NCBI GenBank assembly: GCA_030528765.1
Contig: JAUMYD010000072.1
Span: 1-8,754, forward strand
Origin: Bacillota bacterium
GTDB lineage: Bacteria > Bacillota > Dehalobacteriia > UBA4068
DNA: 8,754 nt
Direction: 5' to 3'
The notes below the pieces were generated by a model. The model saw only the letters and a list, made by a program, of their open reading frames with translations, was not told the DNA's origin and did no database searches. Positions 1 to 6,685 of this stretch are shown piece after piece; positions within the stretch are counted from its first letter, which is position 1, and every line of letters begins with the position of its first letter. The position numbers were made by a program, and so were the translations under genes.

Positions 1-1365
1 GGTCAGGTATACCGCGTATACCGTATGTTTGAACTCGAAAGTTACAATGCTGAAAGCGGTGCTTACGCTTATAAAGTCAGCAGTAATAGCCCTTGGTATT
101 CCTTTGTTCAAGGCGTTGGCTCTGCTTATGTAAGCGCCGACGCCCAGGGTTATATTACCTGGACCGGTGAAAAGACCGATAAGGCCTATGCTGCTTTTGC
201 CAGCGCAGCTCTTGCCTTCGCAAAAGCAAACAGCATTCTGCCTGACAGCACTGTTGGCCCCATCGCTGAAGGCCAGAGCACTGCTGTTCTGCAGGATGTT
301 CCCCTGGGCTATTATCTGGTCGATTCCAGCCTGGGCTCCCTGTGCATCCTCGATACCACCAATCCTGACGCAAACATTTTCGAAAAGAATGATGGTACCG
401 ATGTTGGGAAGGAAGTCAAGGAAGATTCCACTGCGGTCTTTGGTGAAAGAAATGATGCTGAGCTGGGCGAACTGGTGGAATTCAAAAACACCATCACCGC
501 CGGCGCTGGCGCAGAAAAATATGTCATGCACGATAAAATGTATGGCCTTACCTTCAAGGAAGTCACTGGGGTCACTCTGAACGGCAAACCCGTTCCCACC
601 GATGCCTACACTGTCCGTGATCAGAACCTGAGCCATGACTGCACCTTCGAAGTTATTTTCAGCGACAGCTTCTGCGCAAGCCTTGTTGAAAATGATGAGA
701 TCATCGTTTACTACACTGCAACCGTTAATTCCGATGCAGTGATCCGCGATGAAGGTAACCCCAATGAAACCTGGGTGAGCTACGGCGAATTCCCCACCAC
801 ATCTACGGAAAAAGACATCACCCGTACTTATGTTTGGGATTTCAATATCAAAAAGTTCACCACTTACCTTTGCCCGGATGATAACTGCTTCATCGAAGAA
901 TTTTTGGCTGATGCAGCTTTCTACGTTTTCCGTGAATACAGCGAGACCATTTCCGGTCAGCTGTATACCGGGAAAGAATATGCTGTATTCGGCGTGAATG
1001 GTCGTTTCTCCCATTGGACCAGAGTGGAAACCGAAGCTACCAATCTGGTTTCTGATGAAAACGGCAACATCAAAGTCTCCGGCCTGGATTCCGGCGTCTA
1101 TTACCTGAAAGAAACCCAGGCTCCCGATGGCTACAATATCCTCACCGAGCCTGTGAAGATCGTCATCAAGAGCGATGGCACTGTCACCGATAACCGGGAT
1201 GAAGTCCTGGCTGACAATACCATCAAAATTGAGAATAAGAGCGGCACGATCCTGCCCTCTACCGGCGGTGCCGGCACCACGTTGTTCTATGTCCTGGGTG
1301 GTGCGCTGGTCCTGGCCGCTGCAGTTCTGCTCATTACCAAAAAACGCATGAGCTCTGAAGGCTAA
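1..1365 (+). CDS. LPXTG-anchored major pilin, SpaH/EbpB-like (5' end missing)
   Basis: This is the shaft subunit of a sortase-assembled pilus, covalently polymerised on the cell surface. The frame is open from base 1, and residues before the first ATG (25) already read like pilin sequence (GQVYRVYR), so the true start with its signal peptide lies left of the window. There are 454 visible residues. Residues 1-130 form an N-terminal pilin domain ending in FEKN (K129), which sits where YPKN pilin-motif lysines usually lie. Residues 135-280 match the fimbrial isopeptide D2 domain. Residues 283-413 form a SpaA/Cna-B-like domain with K284/K285, the E-box KETQAPDGY (E371) and N412 as likely isopeptide residues. 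The C-terminus has LPSTG (418-422), a hydrophobic segment and a basic tail, a classic sorting signal. Five cysteines (115, 214, 225, 291, 296) are unusual for such a protein. The class C sortase gene follows 82 bases later. The family call is strong; the residue roles are inferred. Confidence 0.93.
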   Translation, partial: GQVYRVYRMFELESYNAESGAYAYKVSSNSPWYSFVQGVGSAYVSADAQGYITWTGEKTDKAYAAFASAALAFAKANSILPDSTVGPIAEGQSTAVLQDVPLGYYLVDSSLGSLCILDTTNPDANIFEKNDGTDVGKEVKEDSTAVFGERNDAELGELVEFKNTITAGAGAEKYVMHDKMYGLTFKEVTGVTLNGKPVPTDAYTVRDQNLSHDCTFEVIFSDSFCASLVENDEIIVYYTATVNSDAVIRDEGNPNETWVSYGEFPTTSTEKDITRTYVWDFNIKKFTTYLCPDDNCFIEEFLADAAFYVFREYSETISGQLYTGKEYAVFGVNGRFSHWTRVETEATNLVSDENGNIKVSGLDSGVYYLKETQAPDGYNILTEPVKIVIKSDGTVTDNRDEVLADNTIKIENKSGTILPSTGGAGTTLFYVLGGALVLAAAVLLITKKRMSSEG

Positions 1366-1402
1366 AACCGGGTTTAAACTTACGGAACAAGTCAATCATT
1401 GC

Positions 1403-1425
1403 AGGCCGGGGATTTTCCCCGGCCT
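1403..1425 (+). promoter_or_regulatory. Intergenic hairpin between major pilin and sortase
   Basis: AGGCCGGGG (1403-1411) pairs perfectly with CCCCGGCCT (1417-1425) around the loop ATTTT. The 9-bp stem is nearly all G-C. No T-tract follows, so it is not a canonical intrinsic terminator. It could be an attenuator, a partial terminator or an RNA 3'-end stabiliser that keeps pilin mRNA in excess over sortase mRNA. The structure is seen directly; the function is inferred. Confidence 0.6.
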
Positions 1426-1447
1426 ACAGTGGTAAGGAGAACCCTGC

Positions 1448-2299
1448 ATGAAGAAAAGCAATGCTATAAATATAATTTTAGTCATAATCCTTCTTGCAGG
1501 GCTGTCCTTGCTGCTGTATCCCTCTGTCAGCGATTACTGGAATTCCTTTCATCAATCTCAGGCAATCGCCAATTATGCGGAGAATGTTTCCCAGCTGGAT
1601 GAGGAACAATACAGTGATCTCTGGTCGGCCGCGGAGGCCTATAACAGCTCCCTGCTGGATCGCAGCAGCAGCTATATGCTGAGCGAAGAGCAGATGGCAG
1701 AATACAAAAGCCTCCTGGATCCCTCCGGTTATGGGGTTATGGGCTATGTGGAGATCCCCAGCATCAATTGCTCCCTGCCGCTTTACCACGGAACGGAGGA
1801 GAGCGTTTTGCAGATCGCTGTCGGTCATTTGGAATGGTCCAGCCTGCCTACGGGCGGCCCCGGCACCCATTGCGTTCTTTCCGGCCACAGGGGTCTGCCC
1901 AGCGCGAAGCTTTTTACCGACCTTGACCGCCTTGTGGAAGGGGATCTTTTCATGCTTCAGGTCCTGGATAAGGTTCTGACCTATGAGGTGGATCAGATCC
2001 TCATCGTGGAGCCCCAGGAGACCAGTTCCCTGCGAATTTTTGATGGGAAGGATTACTGCACACTGGTGACCTGCACCCCCTATGGCAAGAATACCCACCG
2101 CCTTTTGGTGCGGGGACACCGGGTCGAGACCATAGAGACGAAGGCCGCAGCCAGAGTTACCTCTGAAGCCATTTTGATCGAGCCGGTCATCGTGGCACCC
2201 GTATTGGCCTTGCCAATGCTTTTGCTGCTGTTCATCATCCTTTGCTTCCCGAAAAAGAGAAAACATCATGGAGGTGCCGCCCATGGGAACCGTGCATAA
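1448..2299 (+). CDS. Class C (pilus-polymerising) sortase
   Basis: This transpeptidase cleaves LPXTG-type sorting signals and joins pilin subunits through a lysine. It should act at the outer face of the membrane. It has 283 residues: an N-terminal membrane segment (about 8-24), a sortase domain (about 95-225), and a C-terminal membrane segment (about 247-270) with a basic tail, as class C enzymes usually show. The catalytic set is visible: H147 in LSGHRGLP, C209 in TLVTCTPYG and R218 in NTHRLLVRG. The last two motifs are hallmarks of class C. The lid region has D91-P92, but the next residue is Ser where an aromatic residue is common. The start is supported by AAGGAGA (1434-1440), seven bases upstream. 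The 3' end overlaps the ancillary pilin start by 17 bases. By position it should polymerise the upstream pilin. Confidence 0.95.
   Translation: MKKSNAINIILVIILLAGLSLLLYPSVSDYWNSFHQSQAIANYAENVSQLDEEQYSDLWSAAEAYNSSLLDRSSSYMLSEEQMAEYKSLLDPSGYGVMGYVEIPSINCSLPLYHGTEESVLQIAVGHLEWSSLPTGGPGTHCVLSGHRGLPSAKLFTDLDRLVEGDLFMLQVLDKVLTYEVDQILIVEPQETSSLRIFDGKDYCTLVTCTPYGKNTHRLLVRGHRVETIETKAAARVTSEAILIEPVIVAPVLALPMLLLLFIILCFPKKRKHHGGAAHGNRA
2270..2276 (+). promoter_or_regulatory. Ribosome binding site deciding the ancillary pilin start
   Basis: GGAGGTG lies six bases before the ATG at 2283 and inside the 3' end of the sortase gene. The alternative in-frame ATG at 2268 overlaps this site and has no good site of its own, so 2283 is preferred. 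The arrangement suggests translational coupling. Confidence 0.75.
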
Positions 2300-3314
2300 A
2301 CGGATCGGCGGAATTCTCATAAGTCTTTTTCTGCTGCTGCTGTTGCTTCCCTGCACCTCGCTTGCCGCGGAGAGCTTCCCAGCCAGCCAGCCCCTGCATC
2401 TGGAAATTTCCTATCAGGCCGGGGAAGAGGCCATTGTCGGCGCAGAATTTCAGCTTTACTATGTAGCAGAAATGTCTGCCGGCCAGCAGTTTACGGCCAC
2501 CGGAGATTTTGCCGAATATCCGGTGGAACTGAACGGTCTGGATTCTTCTGCCTGGAAGGAACTGGCCTTTACTTTGGCTGCCTTTGTGCAGCGCGATGAA
2601 TTGGAAGCTCTGGATGCAGGGAAAACCGATAGCCGGGGCCTGCTGCACTTCCCGAATTCCCAGAAGGAGCTGGAGCCCGGTCTCTACCTCCTCTGCGGGC
2701 AGCGGCATATCCAGAATGGTTGGATCTATAGCCCGGAGCCGGTGTTGATTTGTCTTCCCTCCCTGAATGAAACGGAGGATTGCTGGGAATATAGTGTCAG
2801 CCTGATGGTCAAGTATGATGCCCGCCCCCAGGATACACCGGAGCTGCAGGATCTGAAGGTGCTGAAGATCTGGGAGGACGAAGGCTGTGAAGACCAGCGC
2901 CCCCGGGAGCTGAAGGTCTACCTGCTGCAGGATGGAGAGGTTTACGATACGGTTTTCCTGAATGCGGAGAATAATTGGCGCCATACCTGGGAAGATCTGA
3001 GTGATGCCTACGACTGGACCGTGGCGGAAGATGTGCCGGATGGCTACTCTGCCAGCATAAGCCGGGAGGGCCGGAGCTTTGTGATCCGGAACTCCTGTCG
3101 GCCGCCGATCCCGCCGGTTCCTCCTGAGGATCCCCCGATCCCTCCTGAGGACCCCCCGGTTCCCGGTGATCCGGAGCCTCCGGGCCCCCCAAGCCCTCCC
3201 GGTCTGCCGCAGACTGGGCAGCTTTGGTGGCCGGTTCCCCTGCTCCTTGTGGCCGGGCTGGTGCTGATGCTTCTGGGTATTTTGCGTCGCCGGAGTATTG
3301 CGAATGAAGAATAA
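2283..3314 (+). CDS. Ancillary LPXTG pilin with Cna-B domain and proline-rich stalk
   Basis: This is a probable minor pilin (tip or base subunit). The protein has 343 residues from the ATG at 2283. Residues 1-29 form a signal peptide: HKR, a leucine-rich core and a TSLAA cleavage region. Residues 30-185 are an exported beta-rich region whose end resembles the N-terminal pilin module, with no specific adhesin motif recognised. Residues 190-271 match a Cna-B fold: K195 in KVLKIW, E249 in VAEDV and N270 in VIRNS are the likely isopeptide Lys, Glu and Asn. Residues 273-306 are almost entirely Pro, Glu, Asp and Gly, a probable wall-spanning stalk. LPQTG (308-312), a membrane segment and an RRR tail complete a sorting signal. 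The mature part has five cysteines (138, 157, 167, 202, 272), which is unusual. It overlaps sortase genes at both ends, so it belongs to the pilus operon. Tip or base placement cannot be decided from sequence. Confidence 0.9.
   Translation: MGTVHKRIGGILISLFLLLLLLPCTSLAAESFPASQPLHLEISYQAGEEAIVGAEFQLYYVAEMSAGQQFTATGDFAEYPVELNGLDSSAWKELAFTLAAFVQRDELEALDAGKTDSRGLLHFPNSQKELEPGLYLLCGQRHIQNGWIYSPEPVLICLPSLNETEDCWEYSVSLMVKYDARPQDTPELQDLKVLKIWEDEGCEDQRPRELKVYLLQDGEVYDTVFLNAENNWRHTWEDLSDAYDWTVAEDVPDGYSASISREGRSFVIRNSCRPPIPPVPPEDPPIPPEDPPVPGDPEPPGPPSPPGLPQTGQLWWPVPLLLVAGLVLMLLGILRRRSIANEE
3120..3161 (+). repeat. Two tandem 21-base units in the proline-rich stalk
   Basis: CCTCCTGAGGA recurs at 3120 and 3141. 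The two 21-base copies match at about 18 positions and encode a seven-residue unit of the form PPEDPP(I/V). The repeat lies in the wall-spanning stalk of the ancillary pilin and could expand or contract by slippage without breaking the frame. Confidence 0.7.
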
Positions 3315-3924
3315 AAGCGCATCTTTTCTGTTTGTTCTGGGGCTGTTGCTGATTGTAGCAGCCCTTTTCCTTATCATGCATAATTGCCGGGAGGCCAGGC
3401 AGGCGGAGCTGAACAGCCAGCTCCTACTGGAAGAGCTGCAGAGCCGCAGCACTGTGCCGGGGGAGGATGCGGATCCGCTGGCACCCACCGACCCGACCCC
3501 GCCGGATTACCAGTTGAACCCCAATATGGAGATGCCCCTTCTGGAGATCGACGGGGCGGAGTATATCGGCACTTTGGAAATTCCCAGCCTGGGGCTGGAA
3601 CTGCCCATCCGAAGCCAGTGGAGCTATGAGGCTCTGAAAAGCAGCCCTTGCCGCTACAGCGGCTCTGCCTATCTGGATGATCTGATCATTGCTGCCCATA
3701 ATTACGGGGCCCACTTTGGAGGGCTGAAGCAGCTTTGCTTGGGGGAGGCAGTCTTTTTCACTGATATCGATGGGAATCGCTTTTCCTACGAAGTCTCCGG
3801 GCTGGAAATTTTGCAGGCCGGTGATGTGGAGCTGATGGAAAGCGGGGATTGGGATCTGAGCCTTTTCACCTGCTCCCTTGGGGGGAGCAGCCGTGTGACC
3901 CTGCGCTGCCAGCGCCTGGAATAA
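3304..3924 (+). CDS. Second sortase, short, class unassigned
   Basis: This is a sortase-fold cysteine transpeptidase of 206 residues. It has an N-terminal membrane anchor (about 6-25), an acidic proline-containing linker (about 50-75) and a sortase domain (about 78-206). The catalytic triad is visible: H132 in IIAAHNYGAHFGG, C190 in LSLFTCSLGG and R197 in SSRVTLRC. The C-terminal motif lacks the class C TPYGxNTHRLLVRG signature and there is no C-terminal membrane segment, so it is not a second polymerase of the same type. It does not clearly fit the class A, B, D or E signatures I know. The ATG at 3304 is chosen because GGAG (3292-3295) sits eight bases upstream; a TTG at 3298 is in frame but too close. 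It overlaps the ancillary pilin by 11 bases. A plausible role is anchoring the pilus to the wall or attaching the ancillary subunit, inferred from context. Confidence 0.87.
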   Translation: MKNKSASFLFVLGLLLIVAALFLIMHNCREARQAELNSQLLLEELQSRSTVPGEDADPLAPTDPTPPDYQLNPNMEMPLLEIDGAEYIGTLEIPSLGLELPIRSQWSYEALKSSPCRYSGSAYLDDLIIAAHNYGAHFGGLKQLCLGEAVFFTDIDGNRFSYEVSGLEILQAGDVELMESGDWDLSLFTCSLGGSSRVTLRCQRLE

Positions 3925-3949
3925 ATCTGCCGAAAAACAGGAGATAAAA

Positions 3950-4411
3950 ATGACGATAAAAGAATTCATGCAGCGTTTCGATATTTCGCGGGAGTCGCAG
4001 GTCCTGAAATGGATCGCCCAAGGATACATTAAGGGCGCACGCCTGGATCCGGAAAGTGGAGAATATATCCTTCCGGAGCTGGCCAGGCCGCCCTACACCA
4101 TGGCCCGGGCCAAAACAGCGGATGGGATCTATAAGAGCATTGTCCGCGCCTGCGTGGCCCGGCGTGCTGTGCTGCCGGAGCTGTACCGGATCAGTCCCCT
4201 GGAATTTCAGCAGTACATAGATCAGCTGCTGGAAGCCGGTATCATCAGCTGCGTGGAGGAGGATGGGATCCCCTATTACCACGCAACGCTGAAGAGCAAC
4301 GATTTCCTGGCCAGCCGAAATCCAAGCAGATTCATTGAAAGCAGCCTGAATTCCGTGGTGGCTGCTATGAGCAAGGGTATGACCAGCGCCTATCTGGAGA
4401 AGATCGGCTAG
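3950..4411 (+). CDS. Small helix-turn-helix protein of unknown function
   Basis: The protein has 153 residues. The first 48 resemble a MerR/excisionase-like helix-turn-helix: TIKEFMQRFDISRESQVLKW, then IAQGYIKGA, then a Y-I-L-P-E-L-A-R-P-P-Y end. Residues about 60-115 look like a second, winged-helix-like module (helices, then a short hairpin at VEEDGIPYY). No effector-binding domain or membrane segment is visible. CAGGAGA (3938-3944) lies five bases before the ATG. The gene starts 25 bases after the second sortase, so it may be the last gene of the pilus operon and could regulate it. It could equally pair with the URO-D-like gene 93 bases downstream. The HTH call is by motif shape; the regulatory role and target are inferred. 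Confidence 0.7.
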   Translation: MTIKEFMQRFDISRESQVLKWIAQGYIKGARLDPESGEYILPELARPPYTMARAKTADGIYKSIVRACVARRAVLPELYRISPLEFQQYIDQLLEAGIISCVEEDGIPYYHATLKSNDFLASRNPSRFIESSLNSVVAAMSKGMTSAYLEKIG

Positions 4412-4504
4412 GCGGCTGCCTTTCGCGGAGCGCCGATCGCTGCCGGCTGCGAAGAGTGGCGCCGGAGAGCGCTTCGCCCAGAAGCAAGGAAAGGGGAAAT
4501 TTTG

Positions 4505-5611
4505 ATGCGAGATATCATTGATGCCTACCTGAACGGCCTGGAAATAACAAAAGACCAGCTAAGCCCTAAAGAGCGTATGCAGCTTTTTGCGCAGGGAAAG
4601 GAGATCGACCGAATCCCCTGCTGCCTGGAGCTGGATGAGGCCGCAGCGCCGCTGCTGGGCTTTTCCATTGCGGAATACAATCTTTGCCCGGAAAAAATCT
4701 GCCAGCTGCAGGATTTTCTTTTCACCCGCTTTCATCCGGACTGCCTGACAGTCTCCACCGGCTCCCTGGCTATGGCAGAGGCCATGGGAGCGGAGCTGGA
4801 ATACCGGCATAGTTATCCGCTCGCCCTGAAGCAGACTGCGCCGAAGGAGGTGCTGGCTTCTGTACGCCCGGTGGATGTGGAGCGGGATGGCCGTTTGCCC
4901 ATCCTGCTGGAGGCCCTGTCCCTGCTTAAGCAGAAGCTGGCTGACAAGGTGACTTTGGTGGGCAGCCTGGCTGCGCCCTTCACGGTGGCGGCCGGGCTTT
5001 TGGGGCAGGCGAACCTGCTCACTGCTCTTGCGGAGCAGCCGAAGGAGCTGAAGCAGCTGCTGGACTGCATCACGGAGAATAATGAAAGCTATATGCAGCG
5101 GCTTTTGGATCTGGAACTGGGCGTTCATTTTCTGGATCCCCTGAGTTCTCTGGATTTCATCAGCCTGGAGCAGTACCGGGAGTTTTCCATGCCGTACCTG
5201 CGGAAAAACGTGGATTATCTCAGAAGCCGGGGCAGCAGCTGTTCCCTGCAGATCTACGGCCGCAGCAATGGCCTGTGGTGGTCTGTGAAGCAGCTGGGGA
5301 TCAGCTGCTTTGGCCCGAACGGCGATGAGGATATGGATACTGCTGTGGGTATTCTGGGCGAGCATATGTGCCTGCTGGGCAATGTATCTGCTGCTGCCGT
5401 TCTGGGGGCGGGAAGCCCGCTGGATGTGCTGCGCGCTGCCCGATCCTGCATTCGTCAGGGTCATGATTCCCCGCGGGGCTTCATCCTTGCTGCAGACGGC
5501 CCCGCACCTTTAGGCTGCAGTGTGGCCAATATGCAGGCGCTGATGGATGCGGCGCGGATCTTCGGCAGCTACCCCCTGAAGCCGGAGCTTTGGGAGGAGG
5601 CCGGGAAATAA
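4505..5611 (+). CDS. URO-D/MtaA-like superfamily protein with altered zinc site
   Basis: The protein has 368 residues, about the family length. It looks like the URO-D superfamily branch of corrinoid-dependent methyltransferases (MtaA/MtbA type) rather than true uroporphyrinogen decarboxylase HemE. Signs are DRIPCCLELDEAAAPLLGFS near residue 35, the VGSLAAPFTVAAGLLG stretch near 155-170, LLGNVSAAAVL near 295, and GFIL followed by NMQALMDAAR near the end. Family members normally bind zinc through H-x-C in an LHICG motif and a Cys in a GCG-type loop. Here these read LQIYG (Q249, Y251) and DGP (G332) in an alignment that needs no gaps, so all three ligands are missing. Methyl transfer by the usual mechanism is therefore doubtful. 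AAGGAAAGGGG (4486-4496) supports the ATG at 4505 over an in-frame TTG at 4502. The FRG gene follows after 16 bases. No methylamine, methanol or corrinoid gene is nearby. Confidence 0.82.
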   Translation: MRDIIDAYLNGLEITKDQLSPKERMQLFAQGKEIDRIPCCLELDEAAAPLLGFSIAEYNLCPEKICQLQDFLFTRFHPDCLTVSTGSLAMAEAMGAELEYRHSYPLALKQTAPKEVLASVRPVDVERDGRLPILLEALSLLKQKLADKVTLVGSLAAPFTVAAGLLGQANLLTALAEQPKELKQLLDCITENNESYMQRLLDLELGVHFLDPLSSLDFISLEQYREFSMPYLRKNVDYLRSRGSSCSLQIYGRSNGLWWSVKQLGISCFGPNGDEDMDTAVGILGEHMCLLGNVSAAAVLGAGSPLDVLRAARSCIRQGHDSPRGFILAADGPAPLGCSVANMQALMDAARIFGSYPLKPELWEEAGK

Positions 5612-5627
5612 GGAAGGAGTCTCGGAA

Positions 5628-6491
5628 ATGGAGAAAGAGGACAATCTGCTGATTTCTTCCTTGGCAGAATACCTGACATGCATCGCAGAGAAGCGGGGGA
5701 CGCAGTTTCACAGCAGGACCACTAACTATAAACCGATCTACCGGGGGCAGGCGAAGCAGAGCTGGTGCATCGAGCCTGCAGTTTATCGCTGTGGGCGCTT
5801 TGAGCGGGAAGGCAATTACATTCGCGAGCTGGAGCGTCTGCAGCCGGAGGCTTTTGCCTCCATGAGCAGGATCGAAAAGCTGATCAAAATGCAGCACTAT
5901 GGGCTGCCCACCCGCCTGCTTGATTTCACCTGCAATGCTCTGGTGGCGCTGTATTTTGCCTGCTGCTCAGAGCAGGACGCAGATGGCGTGGTCTATGAGC
6001 TGCATGCCTTTCCCCTGTACCATCAGGATTTTGTCTGGGTTTCGATCGTGATGAAATACATCTTTGAGTTCAGCCGGCTGCCCTTTGCACCGGCAAGCAT
6101 GATCGATGAGCTAAAGCGGGAGTTCTCCCAATACCCGCCGCGAGGCGTGGAATCCTTCTATGAAGAGCAGTCCATCCGGAAGATCCTCTGCTCCCCATTG
6201 GGGCTTTATCCGCATTTCAGCAACGGACGGATCAAAAGTCAGGAGGGTGTCTTCATCATCGCCGGGATGGAGATCCGGGAGGAAAACAGGGATGGCTTGC
6301 TTTTTGTGAAGCAAAGCTATCAGAATATCGCTGAGCTGTGGCCGGCAAGCCGCAGTATTTTGATCCCGGCGGGACAAAAGCAGAGGCTCCTGCGGGAATT
6401 GGAGGAGATCGGCTTTCATAAAGGCAGACTTTTTCCGGAGCTGGAGGCACAGGCCGGCTATGTCACAGAATACATCGATCGGCTGGCCTAG
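5628..6491 (+). CDS. FRG-domain protein
   Basis: The protein has 287 residues with a clear FRG domain, named for its conserved F/Y-R-G. The motifs are PIYRGQ (36-41), the MQHYGLPTRLLDF block (88-100) and ALVALYFA (104-111). The C-terminal half (about 120-287) contains SFYEEQSIR and IRKILCSPLG but no second domain I recognise. There is no signal peptide or membrane segment, so it is probably cytoplasmic. The biochemical function of FRG domains is not established to my knowledge; such proteins are common in accessory regions and are sometimes suspected of roles in defence or toxicity. AAGGAGT (5614-5620) lies seven bases before the ATG. The 16-base gap to the URO-D-like gene implies co-transcription. 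The terminator at 6614-6643 lies 122 bases past the stop. Confidence 0.88.
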   Translation: MEKEDNLLISSLAEYLTCIAEKRGTQFHSRTTNYKPIYRGQAKQSWCIEPAVYRCGRFEREGNYIRELERLQPEAFASMSRIEKLIKMQHYGLPTRLLDFTCNALVALYFACCSEQDADGVVYELHAFPLYHQDFVWVSIVMKYIFEFSRLPFAPASMIDELKREFSQYPPRGVESFYEEQSIRKILCSPLGLYPHFSNGRIKSQEGVFIIAGMEIREENRDGLLFVKQSYQNIAELWPASRSILIPAGQKQRLLRELEEIGFHKGRLFPELEAQAGYVTEYIDRLA

Positions 6492-6613
6492 GCAAGGGGG
6501 CTTTGGCGAGCGAAGAAAAAGCAGGCGGCAGGGGAGACCCCTTCCAGGGTTCAGGCTTCCGGATGCCTCTCTTCGGGAGGAGTAGCCGGAGTGGCTGCAG
6601 CAAAATAAAAAAT

Positions 6614-6643
6614 CAAGCGGGCTGATGAAGATCAGTCCGCTTG
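6614..6643. terminator. Strong bidirectional intrinsic terminator
   Basis: A 13-bp stem (6614-6626 with 6631-6643, one G-U pair) closes the tetraloop GAAG. Read on the - strand it is followed by a T-rich tract (complement of AAAATAAAAAAT, 6602-6613), a textbook terminator for the 76-residue gene. On the + strand it is followed by TTGTTCGTCTTT, a weaker tract that could end the FRG transcript. It sits where the two convergent gene sets meet. Confidence 0.88.
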
Positions 6644-6685
6644 TTCGTCTTTCGCTGCAAAAAAGCCACAGAACGAATAGTGTTT

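Noticed and set aside
1478..2356. Long open frame (292 codons) on the - strand opposite the class C sortase
   Set aside because: It lies fully antisense to a gene with clear catalytic motifs, and its translation shows no known domain. It is a by-product of codon bias.
2283..2372. Lipoprotein signal in the ancillary pilin (LLPC near residue 24)
   Set aside because: Pro before Cys does not fit a lipobox, a normal cleavage region (TSLAA) follows, and the protein is wall-anchored by LPQTG.
2235..3488. 417-codon - strand frame opposite the ancillary pilin
   Set aside because: The + strand protein has a signal peptide, Cna-B domain and LPQTG signal. The antisense translation is low-complexity and spans three gene ends.
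4412..4504. Terminator or promoter between the HTH gene and the URO-D-like gene
   Set aside because: The stretch is GC-rich with only short (4-5 bp) stems, no T-tract and no convincing -10/-35 pair.
4559..5464. 301-codon - strand frame opposite the URO-D-like gene
   Set aside because: Gln/His/Arg-rich composition typical of an antisense shadow; no domain or ribosome binding site supports it.
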